In this document: positions 52,866-61,889 of the stretch, piece by piece | How the letters are laid out: each line of letters begins with the position of its first letter | Numbering within the stretch: position 1 is the stretch's first letter | DNA from: Caldilineaceae bacterium | GTDB lineage: Bacteria; Chloroflexota; Anaerolineae; Caldilineales; Caldilineaceae | Length of the DNA stretch: 64,000 nt | Direction of reading: 5' to 3' | Assembly (NCBI GenBank): GCA_958295845.1 | Contig: OY282376.1 | Coordinates: 1,377,022-1,441,021 of the forward strand | Notes under the pieces: model-generated | Database searches by the model: none | What the model was told of the DNA's origin: nothing | Seen by the model: only the letters and a program-made list of their open reading frames with translations | Program-made: the position numbers and the translations under genes

Positions 52866-52894
52866 ATTATAGCAAGCTGATCTGGTGCCGTCAA
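52866..52894 (-). promoter_or_regulatory. Strong sigma70-type promoter of rpsA
   Basis: Minus strand: -35 TTGACG at 52894-52889, 17-nt spacer, perfect -10 TATAAT at 52871-52866. Leader about 126 nt. A TGGTGC/GCACCA dyad overlaps the -35. The remaining part of the 52734-53151 gap holds no gene that I can support. Confidence 0.8.
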
Positions 52895-53151
52895 GCACCA
52901 AAAAACAGCCAAAACAGCCAGACGCCAAGCCGAAAATGATAGGTCTAAAAGGAGATTTAAGCGTGACGCAGAAGTCTGACGCGCACCTTAAGCGGCTATG
53001 TGGGGAGCAACTAAATCCAGTCCGAATACCCGAATCGCGAGCATTTCAGTACCGAATTGCAAGGGCGCGCACAAACTGCGTCTGCAGGCCTACACCAGGC
53101 GCCCCGCGAGAAAGGTCAGCCCAACCTGACAGCTTCCTAAAACGCCGTTGA

Positions 53152-54822
53152 TCACGCCTTGGCCTCAGGGTCGTCCGCCCCTTCCTCGCCCGTCCCTCCC
53201 TCATCCAAATCCGGCTTCTCTTCATTCAGTCCCGCAATCGCAGCCCGGATCTGTGTCCAAGCCCGTTTCAACAAAGGGACCGCGGCTGCCTCGGTGCTCT
53301 GACGCGCAAATTCAACCCTTACAAAACTGGCCGTCAGACGCTCCGCAGCCGCCTCATCCTCGCTCTCGACCCGGGTTCCTAAACGCGCCTGAAAACTGTA
53401 TGGCGTCTCTCCCGGCCGCCGCCGTATCCCCTGCTCCGCCGCGCTCTCCAGCGTCGAAACATAGAAGTAACGGACCTGCTCATCCGGCGGCAACCGGCCC
53501 AGCATCAGCTCATCCAGCCAGCGGCGCATTCTCGAGCGGCCAGACTTTCCTTGCTCGTCCTCCTCCTCCGGCAGTCTCCTTGCGCGCCATTCGCTGAACG
53601 CCTCTCCAATCTGCTTCCAGCCGAGCAGGAACTGCCGCAGCCAGGCCAATATCAGCTGGAAATTGACCCCCCGACCCTGAAGATAGATATAGGTCGCATA
53701 GCCAAGCAGCAGCACGATGATTATCCAGAACACCGTGCCCCCGAGCCAAGGCGGCGCCTCCGCCTGTGCGACCTGCTCGATCTGCGGCGCACTGATCTCC
53801 GGCTGCTCGCGCGGCGGCTCCTCGACTACCTCCTCATCGCCTCCGAAAAGCAGGGCGAGAAGCCCCATTATCAGACCCAGAATCAGGTAGATCGCGCCCG
53901 ATATGGCACGCATTGCCAGACCCATCAACTGGGCCAGCCGGAACGTCCCGCCCAGCGGCATCAAAAAGGCCACCGCCGCCACAACCAGCAGCAGACCGAA
54001 TGCATAGAAAGGCCAGTTGCGCACGATCACTGATTCACTCGGCAGCTTGGCCAGCTGCCACCGCGCCCGCAATGCCGCCAGATGCCCGAACGTCAGCAGC
54101 AGCAGACCCAGCACAAAATAGACGATCGCCGCGCCGATGACACCGCCTGCAATATCCTGTCGCACCAGCGCGAAAAATCCGTTCGAGCCCATCCCCACCT
54201 GGCTGGCCGCCGTCAGGACAATCAGCAGCATACCCCCAATCGCCCAGCGTTCGCTGAAACGCCGCACCAACGCGCCGCGGTCGCTTTGAATGCGATGATC
54301 GTCACCGCTGATCGGTCTCGACGCCGCCTCCAGATCGGCGAGTTCATCCGCCTGCAGCCCCATCGCCAGAAAATCATTCGTCACCAGCACGGCCATGCCC
54401 CACGCGATCAGAATAAAAAGCCCGTTGACGATGAACATCAGCGTGAGAAAAACGCCAAACGGTTGCAGCACCATCGCCGCCGGCGCCGGCCATCCCTCCA
54501 CCGTCGCCCACAGCACGACGCGCGCCGCAAACAGGATCAATCCCAGCTCCGCAAAACGAAAACTCACCGATCGCCGCTGCCGGTGCTCAGGACGCACCAG
54601 CACCGTCGTCGTATATCCGCCCACCAGCGCCGCCCCGATCGATGTGATCCGCAGCACCATCAAATAGGTTTCCGGGAGCCCCGGCCCAATATGCCGGACG
54701 AAAGAAGTCAACGCCACCAAGAGACAGCCGACCAGCGCCGCAATGACCGCCGGACGCAAAAGGGAGTCCTGCCATGCATGGTCGAAACCAGGATGCTGTT
54801 GGACGCTCTCTGACTCTGTCAT
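53152..54822 (-). CDS. Membrane protein with C-terminal DUF4129 domain
   Basis: 556 aa from ATG 54820-54822 (GTG 54843 is in frame). About ten hydrophobic helices occupy residues 25-390. A cytoplasmic C-terminal part follows with RYFYVSTLESAAEQGIRRRPGETPYSFQARLG and FVRVEFARQS, the DUF4129 pattern. DUF4129 proteins commonly accompany DUF58 and MoxR ATPase genes, as here (54961, 56240), in clusters with transglutaminase-like proteins. No transglutaminase domain is seen in this window. Acidic C-terminus. Confidence 0.85.
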   Translation of the reverse strand: MTESESVQQHPGFDHAWQDSLLRPAVIAALVGCLLVALTSFVRHIGPGLPETYLMVLRITSIGAALVGGYTTTVLVRPEHRQRRSVSFRFAELGLILFAARVVLWATVEGWPAPAAMVLQPFGVFLTLMFIVNGLFILIAWGMAVLVTNDFLAMGLQADELADLEAASRPISGDDHRIQSDRGALVRRFSERWAIGGMLLIVLTAASQVGMGSNGFFALVRQDIAGGVIGAAIVYFVLGLLLLTFGHLAALRARWQLAKLPSESVIVRNWPFYAFGLLLVVAAVAFLMPLGGTFRLAQLMGLAMRAISGAIYLILGLIMGLLALLFGGDEEVVEEPPREQPEISAPQIEQVAQAEAPPWLGGTVFWIIIVLLLGYATYIYLQGRGVNFQLILAWLRQFLLGWKQIGEAFSEWRARRLPEEEDEQGKSGRSRMRRWLDELMLGRLPPDEQVRYFYVSTLESAAEQGIRRRPGETPYSFQARLGTRVESEDEAAAERLTASFVRVEFARQSTEAAAVPLLKRAWTQIRAAIAGLNEEKPDLDEGGTGEEGADDPEAKA

Positions 54823-54916
54823 CTGTCCTGAACCCAATCCCACTTCACACCACTACCGGGAAGCTACTTCACAGGCCCCGTCCCAAAAAGACCCTAAGCC
54901 CAGCCCCTGAACTCCC

Positions 54917-54957
54917 CCCTAACCCCTGACCCCTGACCCCTGACCCCTGACCACTGC
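54917..54957. repeat. Short heptamer array (CCCCTGA variants)
   Basis: Five to six CCCCTGA units end in CCACTGCCTT, between the DUF4129 and DUF58 genes. This is the same repeat class as at 37846 and 59278. Confidence 0.85.
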
Positions 54958-54960
54958 CTT

Positions 54961-56235
54961 TCATCTTTGCAGCTTCAGCAAATCCGATTCCCAGATCGTC
55001 TGATGCGAAGTAATGCCCAGCGCCTCCGCCTGCTCCTGTACACGCTTGAACTGCGGTTGCAACGTGCACACCAGGACATATACATTCAGTCCCCGCCGGT
55101 ACATGCCGTGCAATACCCAGACCAATTCCTCAGTCAGCCGCGGCGTCACCACCACCAGCGTGGAACCCCAGCTCAGATGCGCCACCCGTCTCGGCAGCCA
55201 GGTCGGCAGCGCTATCGGCGAGCGCCACGCCTCCTCTTCGGCATTCTCGGCCGGTGCTTTCGCGGGAGCTCTGCCATTCCTGTTCGACGACTCGTCCTCC
55301 GCATTGCGCATGTCCCGCATCTGAATACGGGCCAGGATCTCAAGTATCCCCATCAGATGCCCGCGCCCGTTCCGCGAGGGAACGGCCAGCACCTCAGCGC
55401 CGGAGCGCGGATCCTCCCCGTTGCTGATAAAACCAACCTCCTGCCTCTGCTCCGCCACGTGACTGGCCACGGACGCCGCCAGCACCACCGCCCATTCACT
55501 GCCGCTGTACTCTTCCCGGTACGGGAAGGCGCTGCGGTCCAGGTCGAGTACCACCGTCGTAGTCAGGGCCATCGAAGGCTGGAACTTCTTCACCAGCAGT
55601 GTGCCCTCGTGCGCGCTCGCCCGCCAGTGAATGTTGCGCATGCTGTCGCCGCTCTCGTACGGCCGCACACCGGCCATGCGCGTCGGGTCCTGATAAAGGC
55701 GGTGCGGGCTGCGCATATCGCCGAATGGCAAAAGGCTTGGCAGACCCAGGTCCGCCAGTGAGAAGACTTTGGGGTAGACCGTAAGAAGGTGCGAGGATGT
55801 CTCTTGCCAGGAGGATTCGGCAAATCCGAACAGATCGCCCGTCTGCAGATTGAGCGGGCCGACCTCATAGTAGCCGCGGCGGTGGCAGTGTAATTCGAAC
55901 TGGCGCCGGGTCACCGAACGGCCGCCCACGGTGATCACCGTGCTGTACTGTTCAATAGCTCTCAGGTCAATCGGGACATTCTCTTGCAGCCGCAGCCACG
56001 GAATCGGCAGCCGGCTTCGGTTCAGAAAGTCGATATCGCTGTGGATTTTCTCGCCAGCAAATGCCTTGGCCGGCACCCGCCGCGAAACATTCAAATTGCG
56101 CAAACTGCGCCGCGTCCACCAATGACTGATCAGCCACACGCCTCCAACCACGTAGAAGACGTAGTAGATCCAGTCCATTCGCAGAAAGACCGCGAATGCA
56201 AACAGAAAAAGTAAAAGGAAGAAAAGATCGAACAA
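54961..56235 (-). CDS. DUF58 domain protein
   Basis: 424 aa from TTG 56233-56235, 4 nt after the MoxR stop. The longer frame to 56553 lies within moxR and is rejected. Two N-terminal hydrophobic helices (LFDLFFLLLFLFAFAVFL, WIYYVFYVVGGVWLI), then a beta-rich region (RRVPAKAFAGEKIHSDIDFLN) and the DUF58 vWA-like core with GVRPYESGDSMRNIHWRASAHEGTLLVKKFQ and VVLDLDRSAF (MIDAS-like Asp). Usually works with a MoxR ATPase in assembling or activating other proteins. A charged insertion (residues about 310-340) is unusual. Confidence 0.9.
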   Translation of the reverse strand: MFDLFFLLLFLFAFAVFLRMDWIYYVFYVVGGVWLISHWWTRRSLRNLNVSRRVPAKAFAGEKIHSDIDFLNRSRLPIPWLRLQENVPIDLRAIEQYSTVITVGGRSVTRRQFELHCHRRGYYEVGPLNLQTGDLFGFAESSWQETSSHLLTVYPKVFSLADLGLPSLLPFGDMRSPHRLYQDPTRMAGVRPYESGDSMRNIHWRASAHEGTLLVKKFQPSMALTTTVVLDLDRSAFPYREEYSGSEWAVVLAASVASHVAEQRQEVGFISNGEDPRSGAEVLAVPSRNGRGHLMGILEILARIQMRDMRNAEDESSNRNGRAPAKAPAENAEEEAWRSPIALPTWLPRRVAHLSWGSTLVVVTPRLTEELVWVLHGMYRRGLNVYVLVCTLQPQFKRVQEQAEALGITSHQTIWESDLLKLQR

Positions 56236-56239
56236 CTGG

Positions 56240-57226
56240 CTAGTCCTGTCCCCCCGTTGCGAGGGCTGCCTCCCAATCCTCTGTCTCGTCACCCAAATTG
56301 AGCGCAGTCTCTTCCAGCAGCTCGGTAACGATCTGGTCGGCCGTGCGTCCCCGTAACGCCGCGTCCGAACGCACGATACAGCGATGCGGCAAGGCCAGCG
56401 GCGCCAGCGCCTGCACGTCGTCCGGCAGCGCGTAATCGCGACCCCGTAGCGCAGCCCGCGCCTGTGCGCCGCGATAGAGCGCCAGCGAACCGCGCGGGCT
56501 CGCCCCCAACGCCAGGTCAGAGTGGCTGCGCGTCGCCTGCACCAGCCCCACAATGTAGTCGCGAATGCTGTCCGCCACCCTCACATCCCAGATCTGTTCC
56601 GCCAGCTCTGGCAAGTTGTGCCCGTCCACCACCGCCTCCAGCGTCTCGATTGGATGCCTGTGTCCCAGACTGATCAGCATTTCACCCTCTTCCTCTCCCG
56701 ACAAATATCCCAGGTTCAGCTTGAAGAGGAATCGATCCAACTGGGCTTCCGGCAGCGGGAAGGTGCCTTCGTATTCAACCGGATTCTGTGTGGCAATCAC
56801 CATGAACGGCCGTGGCAGCTCACGCGTTAAGCCATCCGCCGTGATCTGCCGTTCACCCATACACTCCAGCAGCGCCGCCTGCGTACGCGGCGTCGCCCTG
56901 TTAATCTCGTCCGCCAAAAGGATATGCGTAAACGCAGGCCCCGCAATGAACTGAAACTGGCGTGTCTCCTGGTTGAAAATGCTCGTGCCCGTAATGTCGC
57001 TGGGTAGCAGATCGGGCGTGCACTGCAGCCGGCGGAAATCAACGCCCAGGCTGACGGAAAGCGCCCGCGCCATCATCGTCTTGCCGACACCGGGTACATC
57101 CTCAAGCAGAACGTGCCCTTCACACAGCAACGCAATCAGCAGGTGTTCGATTACCTCTGCTTTGCCTACGATTACATCGCCGACATTGTTCAGCAAATCA
57201 CGCGAAAAATCCTGTGCAGTTTCCAT
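56240..57226 (-). CDS. MoxR-family AAA+ ATPase
   Basis: 328 aa. Walker A EDVPGVGKTMMARAL, Walker B HILLADEINRATPRTQAALLECM, sensor 1 FMVIATQNPVEYEGTFPLPEAQLDRF and sensor 2 GASPRGSLALYRGAQA are intact. MoxR ATPases act as chaperones for assembling enzyme complexes, often with vWA/DUF58 partners; both DUF58 and DUF4129 genes follow it. ATG 57224-57226. Confidence 0.96.
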   Translation of the reverse strand: METAQDFSRDLLNNVGDVIVGKAEVIEHLLIALLCEGHVLLEDVPGVGKTMMARALSVSLGVDFRRLQCTPDLLPSDITGTSIFNQETRQFQFIAGPAFTHILLADEINRATPRTQAALLECMGERQITADGLTRELPRPFMVIATQNPVEYEGTFPLPEAQLDRFLFKLNLGYLSGEEEGEMLISLGHRHPIETLEAVVDGHNLPELAEQIWDVRVADSIRDYIVGLVQATRSHSDLALGASPRGSLALYRGAQARAALRGRDYALPDDVQALAPLALPHRCIVRSDAALRGRTADQIVTELLEETALNLGDETEDWEAALATGGQD

Positions 57227-57499
57227 GCAGTGCCTCTATCTGTGGTACGGGGCGGGCCTCACCATCACGCCGGACCGGCGAACTGTGCGCTACCAAACAG
57301 CAGAAGATTACGCGCAAGCGCCCGGCAACCGGCTGGCCGTGTGACATTTGGAGGGCATACAATATCCGCCGATTGTACATCACTCCCCTGAAATCGGCGA
57401 ACTTGCTGCCCCGCAACCGTGTCCGGCAAATGCTGCCGGTTGCACCAGGACGCGTTGAGAAATTAGAGAGAGGATCAGCCGCTGAATCGGCTGTTTTCT

Positions 57500-57528
57500 T
57501 TGACCTGCCCGGAGCTTTGTGCTATCGT
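57500..57528 (+). promoter_or_regulatory. Promoter of tRNA-Arg
   Basis: -35 TTGACC at 57500-57505, 17-nt spacer, -10 TATCGT at 57523-57528, predicted start about 18 nt before the mature tRNA. The rest of 57227-57499 shows no gene; it must also contain the promoter of the MoxR operon. Confidence 0.65.
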
Positions 57529-57552
57529 CTTCTGGCGTGTGCAGCGTTTCCT

Positions 57553-57625
57553 GCCCCCGTAGCTCAGAGGATAGAGCAGAGGTTTCCTAAACCTTTGGCC
57601 GTAGGTTCGACTCCTACCGGGGGCG
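57553..57625 (+). tRNA. tRNA-Arg (anticodon CCT)
   Basis: 73 nt. Acceptor GCCCCCG/CGGGGGC with discriminator G and no encoded CCA. D-arm GCTC-AGAGGATA-GAGC, anticodon arm GAGGT-TTCCTAA-ACCTT (anticodon CCT, codon AGG), T-arm GTAGG-TTCGACT-CCTAC. Confidence 0.95.
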
Positions 57626-57732
57626 CTCTCCTTCACCCTTCCCCAGGAATATGGCTGACAATACAAAACGGGAGACGTAGCCGCGTCTCCCGCCCCACTC
57701 CTATCTTCCACTTTGCCATCAGTTGAGAACCG

Positions 57733-59211
57733 CTACACCTGCGTCGTGAATGGATAGAGGTCGCGGCCAAGTCGCCGAAAAGGCAGGTCGCGCAGACTGT
57801 GGACGCTCGGCTCCGCCACTACGTGGATCGCTCCCGCCCAGGATTCGAAACCGGCCCGAAAATGCGTGCTTGATTTCACGCAGATGTACCGCATCTGCCG
57901 CGGGTCCAGGCCTAGCGTCTTCGCGAAGGCCGTATCGAAGGGCTGTTCCCGCCTGCTAACCAGCAACACGTGGATCCCATCCTGAACAACGTGCGCCGAT
58001 GGCCCCATATTCCCGCTCAGGCCCGCATACATCGGCCCATCATACTGAAATGTCCCGTCAGCCAGCGCCGTAACCTCCACGTCCATCGACACCGGAACGC
58101 CCTGCAGTGGCGAAGACTTACCGCCCACCTCCAGGGCCAGACGCGCGCCGACGCCTGCCTCGTGACACAGCGCAGCGGCCTCGGGGTCCACAATGTAGAG
58201 GACGCACGCATCCTCCAACTGCATGTCGACAAATGTCTGCAAAACGCCCGTGCTGTCGCCCGGCGAACCGCCGCCCGTGTTGTCCTGCAAATCGGCCAGA
58301 ATGATGGGGTAACGTCCGGCCGTCTGTGCCTTTTCCAACGCAGCACGCGCCGGCAGCAAAGCCAGTTGCCACTCTTCGCGCCGCGCATAAATCCACTCTC
58401 CCAACTGGTCGGCGTACGCCTGGGCCAGCGCCTGATCATTGTCGGTTACGACATAGACCGAAGCGCCCATATCCGGCACGTCAGCCAGGAAAAAGCAGGT
58501 AGCAATCGAGCCGCACACGACACCCGGCAAAGACTCGATCCGGTGCAGTTCAGCGATCGCATCCCGCATCGGCGGATGCGCCGTCACCTGGTTCAGCCCC
58601 CAGACCATCGGAATCTGGTGCAGTGCCATCGTCGGCCGCAGACCCTGGCGCACGATGCGCGCCAGCACGTCCGCGCACTCGCGGCCGCGCGCCGCCATGT
58701 CCACCTCCGGATAGGTCTCCCGCCCGATCAGTACATCCGCCATCGCCACCATCTGCTGCGAAACGTTCGAGTGGATGTCAAGCTGGGCCAGCACCGGTAC
58801 GTCCGGCCCGACCGTATCCCGCACCGCAGCCAGCAGATGGCCCTCAGCATCGCCCAGCCCATCGGGCCCATCCAAATCCCCAACAGACATCGAGCCGTGC
58901 AGCTCCAGCAGCACCCCGTCCAATGGCATCGCTCTCGCGATCCCGTCAAGGATGCGCCCCAGCAGTTCGTCATACAGCGGCCGCGGCGTCGGCGCGCTCG
59001 GTTGAGGTTCTCCAAGAAGCGTTGGAATCAACTCGAAGCCGTGCGTCTGTGCGCCCTCGATAAAGCCGCCAATCGGCGTATTCGTCCCCGCAAAAGTACG
59101 CAGGATATCGTCGCCCTCCAGCAGAAACCGCTCCCGATAGCTCTCTATCGTCGTCGGCACCGGCGTAAACGTACTGCTCTCATGGCTCAGCCCGCCCACA
59201 GCAACCCTCAT
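57733..59211 (-). CDS. M81 family metallopeptidase (MlrC-like)
   Basis: 492 aa from ATG 59209-59211 with GGAGG 6 nt upstream. MRVAVGGLSHESSTFTP at the N-terminus holds the first zinc His of MlrC-type enzymes. The DVPVLAQLDIHSNVS (His) and ADLQDNTGGGSPGDST blocks are also typical. MlrC was described in microcystin degradation, but most homologues occur in other metabolism and have no known substrate. It stands alone after tRNA-Arg on the opposite strand. Confidence 0.93.
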   Translation of the reverse strand: MRVAVGGLSHESSTFTPVPTTIESYRERFLLEGDDILRTFAGTNTPIGGFIEGAQTHGFELIPTLLGEPQPSAPTPRPLYDELLGRILDGIARAMPLDGVLLELHGSMSVGDLDGPDGLGDAEGHLLAAVRDTVGPDVPVLAQLDIHSNVSQQMVAMADVLIGRETYPEVDMAARGRECADVLARIVRQGLRPTMALHQIPMVWGLNQVTAHPPMRDAIAELHRIESLPGVVCGSIATCFFLADVPDMGASVYVVTDNDQALAQAYADQLGEWIYARREEWQLALLPARAALEKAQTAGRYPIILADLQDNTGGGSPGDSTGVLQTFVDMQLEDACVLYIVDPEAAALCHEAGVGARLALEVGGKSSPLQGVPVSMDVEVTALADGTFQYDGPMYAGLSGNMGPSAHVVQDGIHVLLVSRREQPFDTAFAKTLGLDPRQMRYICVKSSTHFRAGFESWAGAIHVVAEPSVHSLRDLPFRRLGRDLYPFTTQV

Positions 59212-59277
59212 ATGACCCTCCAACCGTCAACCCACCTACCCACCAAACCCCCCACGCTCAATCCTGCCTCCACGGTC

Positions 59278-59369
59278 ATCACTGACCACTGACCACTGAC
59301 CACTATCCACTATCCACTATCCACTATCCACTATCCACTATCCACTATCCACTATCCACTATCCACTGC
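59278..59369. repeat. Heptamer array (CCACTGA then CCACTAT)
   Basis: Three CCACTGA units, then about nine CCACTAT units, ending CCACTGCCTT at the 3' end of the SDR gene. The unit switches cleanly from one heptamer to another. Confidence 0.95.
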
Positions 59370-60159
59370 CTTCCTCCGGCTCCGGCAGCACAAGACCGTG
59401 CACAAACCCGCCGTCAACCCGCAGGACAGAGCCGGTCGCGTAATCGGCATCATCGCTGGCCAGATAGGCCGCCGCCTTGCCAATGTCCTTCGGTACCCCT
59501 ATCCGCCCCCAGGGAATGCGCTTTCCCCCTTCCGCTATGTCTTCCTCGCTGTAAAAACTGCGTTCCCCTGGTGTGTCGATCCAGCCGGGATTGATCACGT
59601 TGACATTGATGCGGTCCCCGGCAAGTTCGGCGGCCATCGTCTTGCCCAGATGATTGATCGCCGCCTTCGACATATTGTACGCCCCGCTGCTGGGGAACGC
59701 GATCTCCTCATGGACCGAGCTGATGATCACAATCTTGCCCCGGCTGCGCCCCGTGAGCGGCTGCTTCAGCATCTGCTGCGCGGCCAGCTGGCACGTGTGA
59801 AAAACGCCGAACTGCGTGACCTCAAATGTGCGCATCACGTTCTCCCACTTCGCCTCAACCACCGACTCCCGAATCGAGACCGCCGCGTTGGCCACCGCCA
59901 CGTCGATGCGCCCAAATCGCTCCACGCCTCCCTCGATCATCGCCGCGATCGCGTCCCGGTCAGAAACGTCCGCCTGCCACACCAGCGCCTCGCTTCCCAT
60001 CTGCCGGATCTCCTCCGCCGCGCTCTTGGCCTCCGCCTCCGAAGTGCGGTAATTCACCACCACATTCGCGCCCTCCTCCGCCAGGCACAGCGCAATCCCC
60101 CGCCCAATCCCAAGCGAAGCGCCGGTAACCAGAGCCGTCTTTCCTTCAAATCGTCTCAT
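59359..60159 (-). CDS. SDR family oxidoreductase (glucose 1-dehydrogenase-like)
   Basis: 266 aa. LVTGASLGIGRGIA (TGxxxGIG), VNYRTSEAEA (NADP-type acceptor loop), VANAAVS (NAG variant), IIISSVHEE-type Ser region, AYNMSKAAIN (Tyr-x-x-x-Lys) and VNVINPGWIDTPGE are present. The last codons overlap the edge of the heptamer array (59359-59369), so the C-terminus EPEEGSG may have been altered by repeat growth. Downstream of the GH32/43-like gene by 217 nt on the same strand. Confidence 0.92.
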   Translation of the reverse strand: MRRFEGKTALVTGASLGIGRGIALCLAEEGANVVVNYRTSEAEAKSAAEEIRQMGSEALVWQADVSDRDAIAAMIEGGVERFGRIDVAVANAAVSIRESVVEAKWENVMRTFEVTQFGVFHTCQLAAQQMLKQPLTGRSRGKIVIISSVHEEIAFPSSGAYNMSKAAINHLGKTMAAELAGDRINVNVINPGWIDTPGERSFYSEEDIAEGGKRIPWGRIGVPKDIGKAAAYLASDDADYATGSVLRVDGGFVHGLVLPEPEEGSG

Positions 60160-60229
60160 CGCAAAAACTCCATTCTAAGTGCAGTGTCGGTCAATCATCG
60201 AAGCCGCATGACCTGGTTAAACGTCCGCG

Positions 60230-60360
60230 TGACTTCACGGATCGAAGAAAGGCGTTCTCCGTGGCCCTTCGTGGACCAAAAGGTGTTCTCCGTGTCCCTC
60301 CGTGGCCCTTCGTGGTTAAAAAAGGTTTTCTTCGCGCCCCTCCGTGGTTAAAAAAGTCGT
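60230..60360. repeat. Repeats built on CCGTGGCCCTTCGTGG
   Basis: TTCTCCGTG--CC-TCCGTGGCCCTTCGTGG-WWAAAA units recur three times with variation in this gap. The same wording recurs at 63680-63790. Non-coding. Confidence 0.75.
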
Positions 60361-60376
60361 CCCTCCCCAATCAACC

Positions 60377-61858
60377 TCAATCAAACCAATACGAATACAA
60401 CCCCGCCTGCCACAAATGAAAACGCAGGCGGACAGTCCTCCCCGCCAGCTCCGCTAAGTCCCGCCCATCCCGCCACCGTACCCGTTCATCAATGCTGTCT
60501 ACCATACCCGCAATGCAATCATCCTTCGCGTAGCCATCGATAGTCTCACCGCTCCCGGCATCGATCACCTCCACCAGCACACGCCCCCGCCACGAATCCG
60601 CATTCACATGCAGCGTGTCGCCGCTCACCTCCACCGGCTTTGTAAGCACCGACCCCCACTCAACGCCCCCCTTGAGCGAAACGAAACCGTCCATCCGCAA
60701 CCGCGCCAGACAGATCGCGCTCGCATCCAGGTAGCGCCTGTTAAGTACGTCCTCAAACGACAGGTTGCGATAGCGAATGCCCATATAGTAGAACCACAGC
60801 TCGTTGTTGCGCCGCACCGGCCTGTTCAAAACTACGATCTGGCCCGTATCATACGTCTCGCCGTCGCGGACCGGTGATTGCTCCATGAAGGGTGCCCGTC
60901 CTGCCACCCGCTCCCAGTCCACCAGATTGCGGCTGGAGGCCAGCTCCACCGACTTGCGGCTGTCTACGTTCTCATAGAGAGGAGGATGTTTACCAGCCCA
61001 ATGGTGCATCACCGGCGTCGCCAGGTGCAGACCCTCATACGGGAAAATGGGGAAGTTGTAGACATCCGTCCGCCACTCCTCCGGCCGGTTGAAAATTGGC
61101 GACAGATAGTCCGGGTCGTCGAAGAACTGCTGCAACCGGACAAATCCGTTCTCCTGGTCCGTCTGGTCCGCATGAAAGATCAGCCCGTGCTCTGTCCAGT
61201 CGGCGAAATCCTCGCTCGTATACAGTTGCCACGAGCGTCCGTACGGTCCGTTCCGTTTAGCCGCGGCAATAAACAACCTGCGTGACTCGTCGTAGGTCAG
61301 GTGCGACTCATCATGGCTGTGAAGAGAGGGAATATCCAGCTCCTCCCAATGCAAAAAGTCAGCCGACACCATCGAGCGCAGCTCGCTCCCGCCGTAGCGC
61401 AGCCCCTTGAAGCGGCGCCGTGGATCCGGATCGTGCGGGTCGTAAATCGGCCCCTGCAGCATTCCATTCGCGCTGGGAAGAATGTTGTTTTCGCCTCCGA
61501 TCGGCGTCCCCCGCCAGGTCGGCGCTTGGTAGTCATAGAGGCCCAGGAATGGCTTCTCCCAGTTCACGCCGTCCTCCGACGTGGCGTAACAGGCGAAACG
61601 CTCACCGCCGGCCGGCGCGCCCGTCATATCCGTACGGACTTCGGGGTCCAGTCCCTCCGCGCTGCTCAGATAGATCGCCTTGAAGACCCCCTCATCCGGT
61701 AGCCAGACCGGCGTCGTCCGCATCTGAATCGAGTTGTTCTCCCAGCGGTACTCAGGCCGTATCACCACATTGCCACGCGCCTTCTGCGGCTGGTGCAGCT
61801 TGCGCGCCAGATTGTCGATCGCCTCGACCTCATGATCGTCGATAAAGAGATGTTTCAT
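60377..61858 (-). CDS. GH32/GH43-like five-bladed propeller protein
   Basis: 493 aa from ATG 61856-61858 with GGAGGG 6 nt upstream. Repeated segments of the kind TSEDGVNWEKP, SADFLHWEEL, TSEDFADWTEHG and SSRNLVDWERV mark blades of a GH32/43/68-like propeller. A beta-sandwich-like C-terminus follows (LHVNADSWRGRVLVEVIDAGSGETIDGY). No signal peptide. Similar uncharacterised proteins are common next to Gfo/Idh genes, as here (31 nt apart). Hydrolase activity uncertain because catalytic acids are not obvious. Confidence 0.75.
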   Translation of the reverse strand: MKHLFIDDHEVEAIDNLARKLHQPQKARGNVVIRPEYRWENNSIQMRTTPVWLPDEGVFKAIYLSSAEGLDPEVRTDMTGAPAGGERFACYATSEDGVNWEKPFLGLYDYQAPTWRGTPIGGENNILPSANGMLQGPIYDPHDPDPRRRFKGLRYGGSELRSMVSADFLHWEELDIPSLHSHDESHLTYDESRRLFIAAAKRNGPYGRSWQLYTSEDFADWTEHGLIFHADQTDQENGFVRLQQFFDDPDYLSPIFNRPEEWRTDVYNFPIFPYEGLHLATPVMHHWAGKHPPLYENVDSRKSVELASSRNLVDWERVAGRAPFMEQSPVRDGETYDTGQIVVLNRPVRRNNELWFYYMGIRYRNLSFEDVLNRRYLDASAICLARLRMDGFVSLKGGVEWGSVLTKPVEVSGDTLHVNADSWRGRVLVEVIDAGSGETIDGYAKDDCIAGMVDSIDERVRWRDGRDLAELAGRTVRLRFHLWQAGLYSYWFD

Positions 61859-61889
61859 TGCCGACCCTCCATTTTGCCCTGCGCCCGAC

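Noticed and set aside
52879..52902. TGGTGC/GCACCA hairpin as a terminator
   Set aside because: The A tract lies on the wrong side for a U tract in either direction, and the dyad overlaps the rpsA -35 hexamer.
56236..56553. N-terminal extension of the DUF58 frame
   Set aside because: The extra 106 codons overlap the MoxR gene in another frame and are Arg/Trp-rich; TTG 56235 directly before the hydrophobic helix is the natural start.
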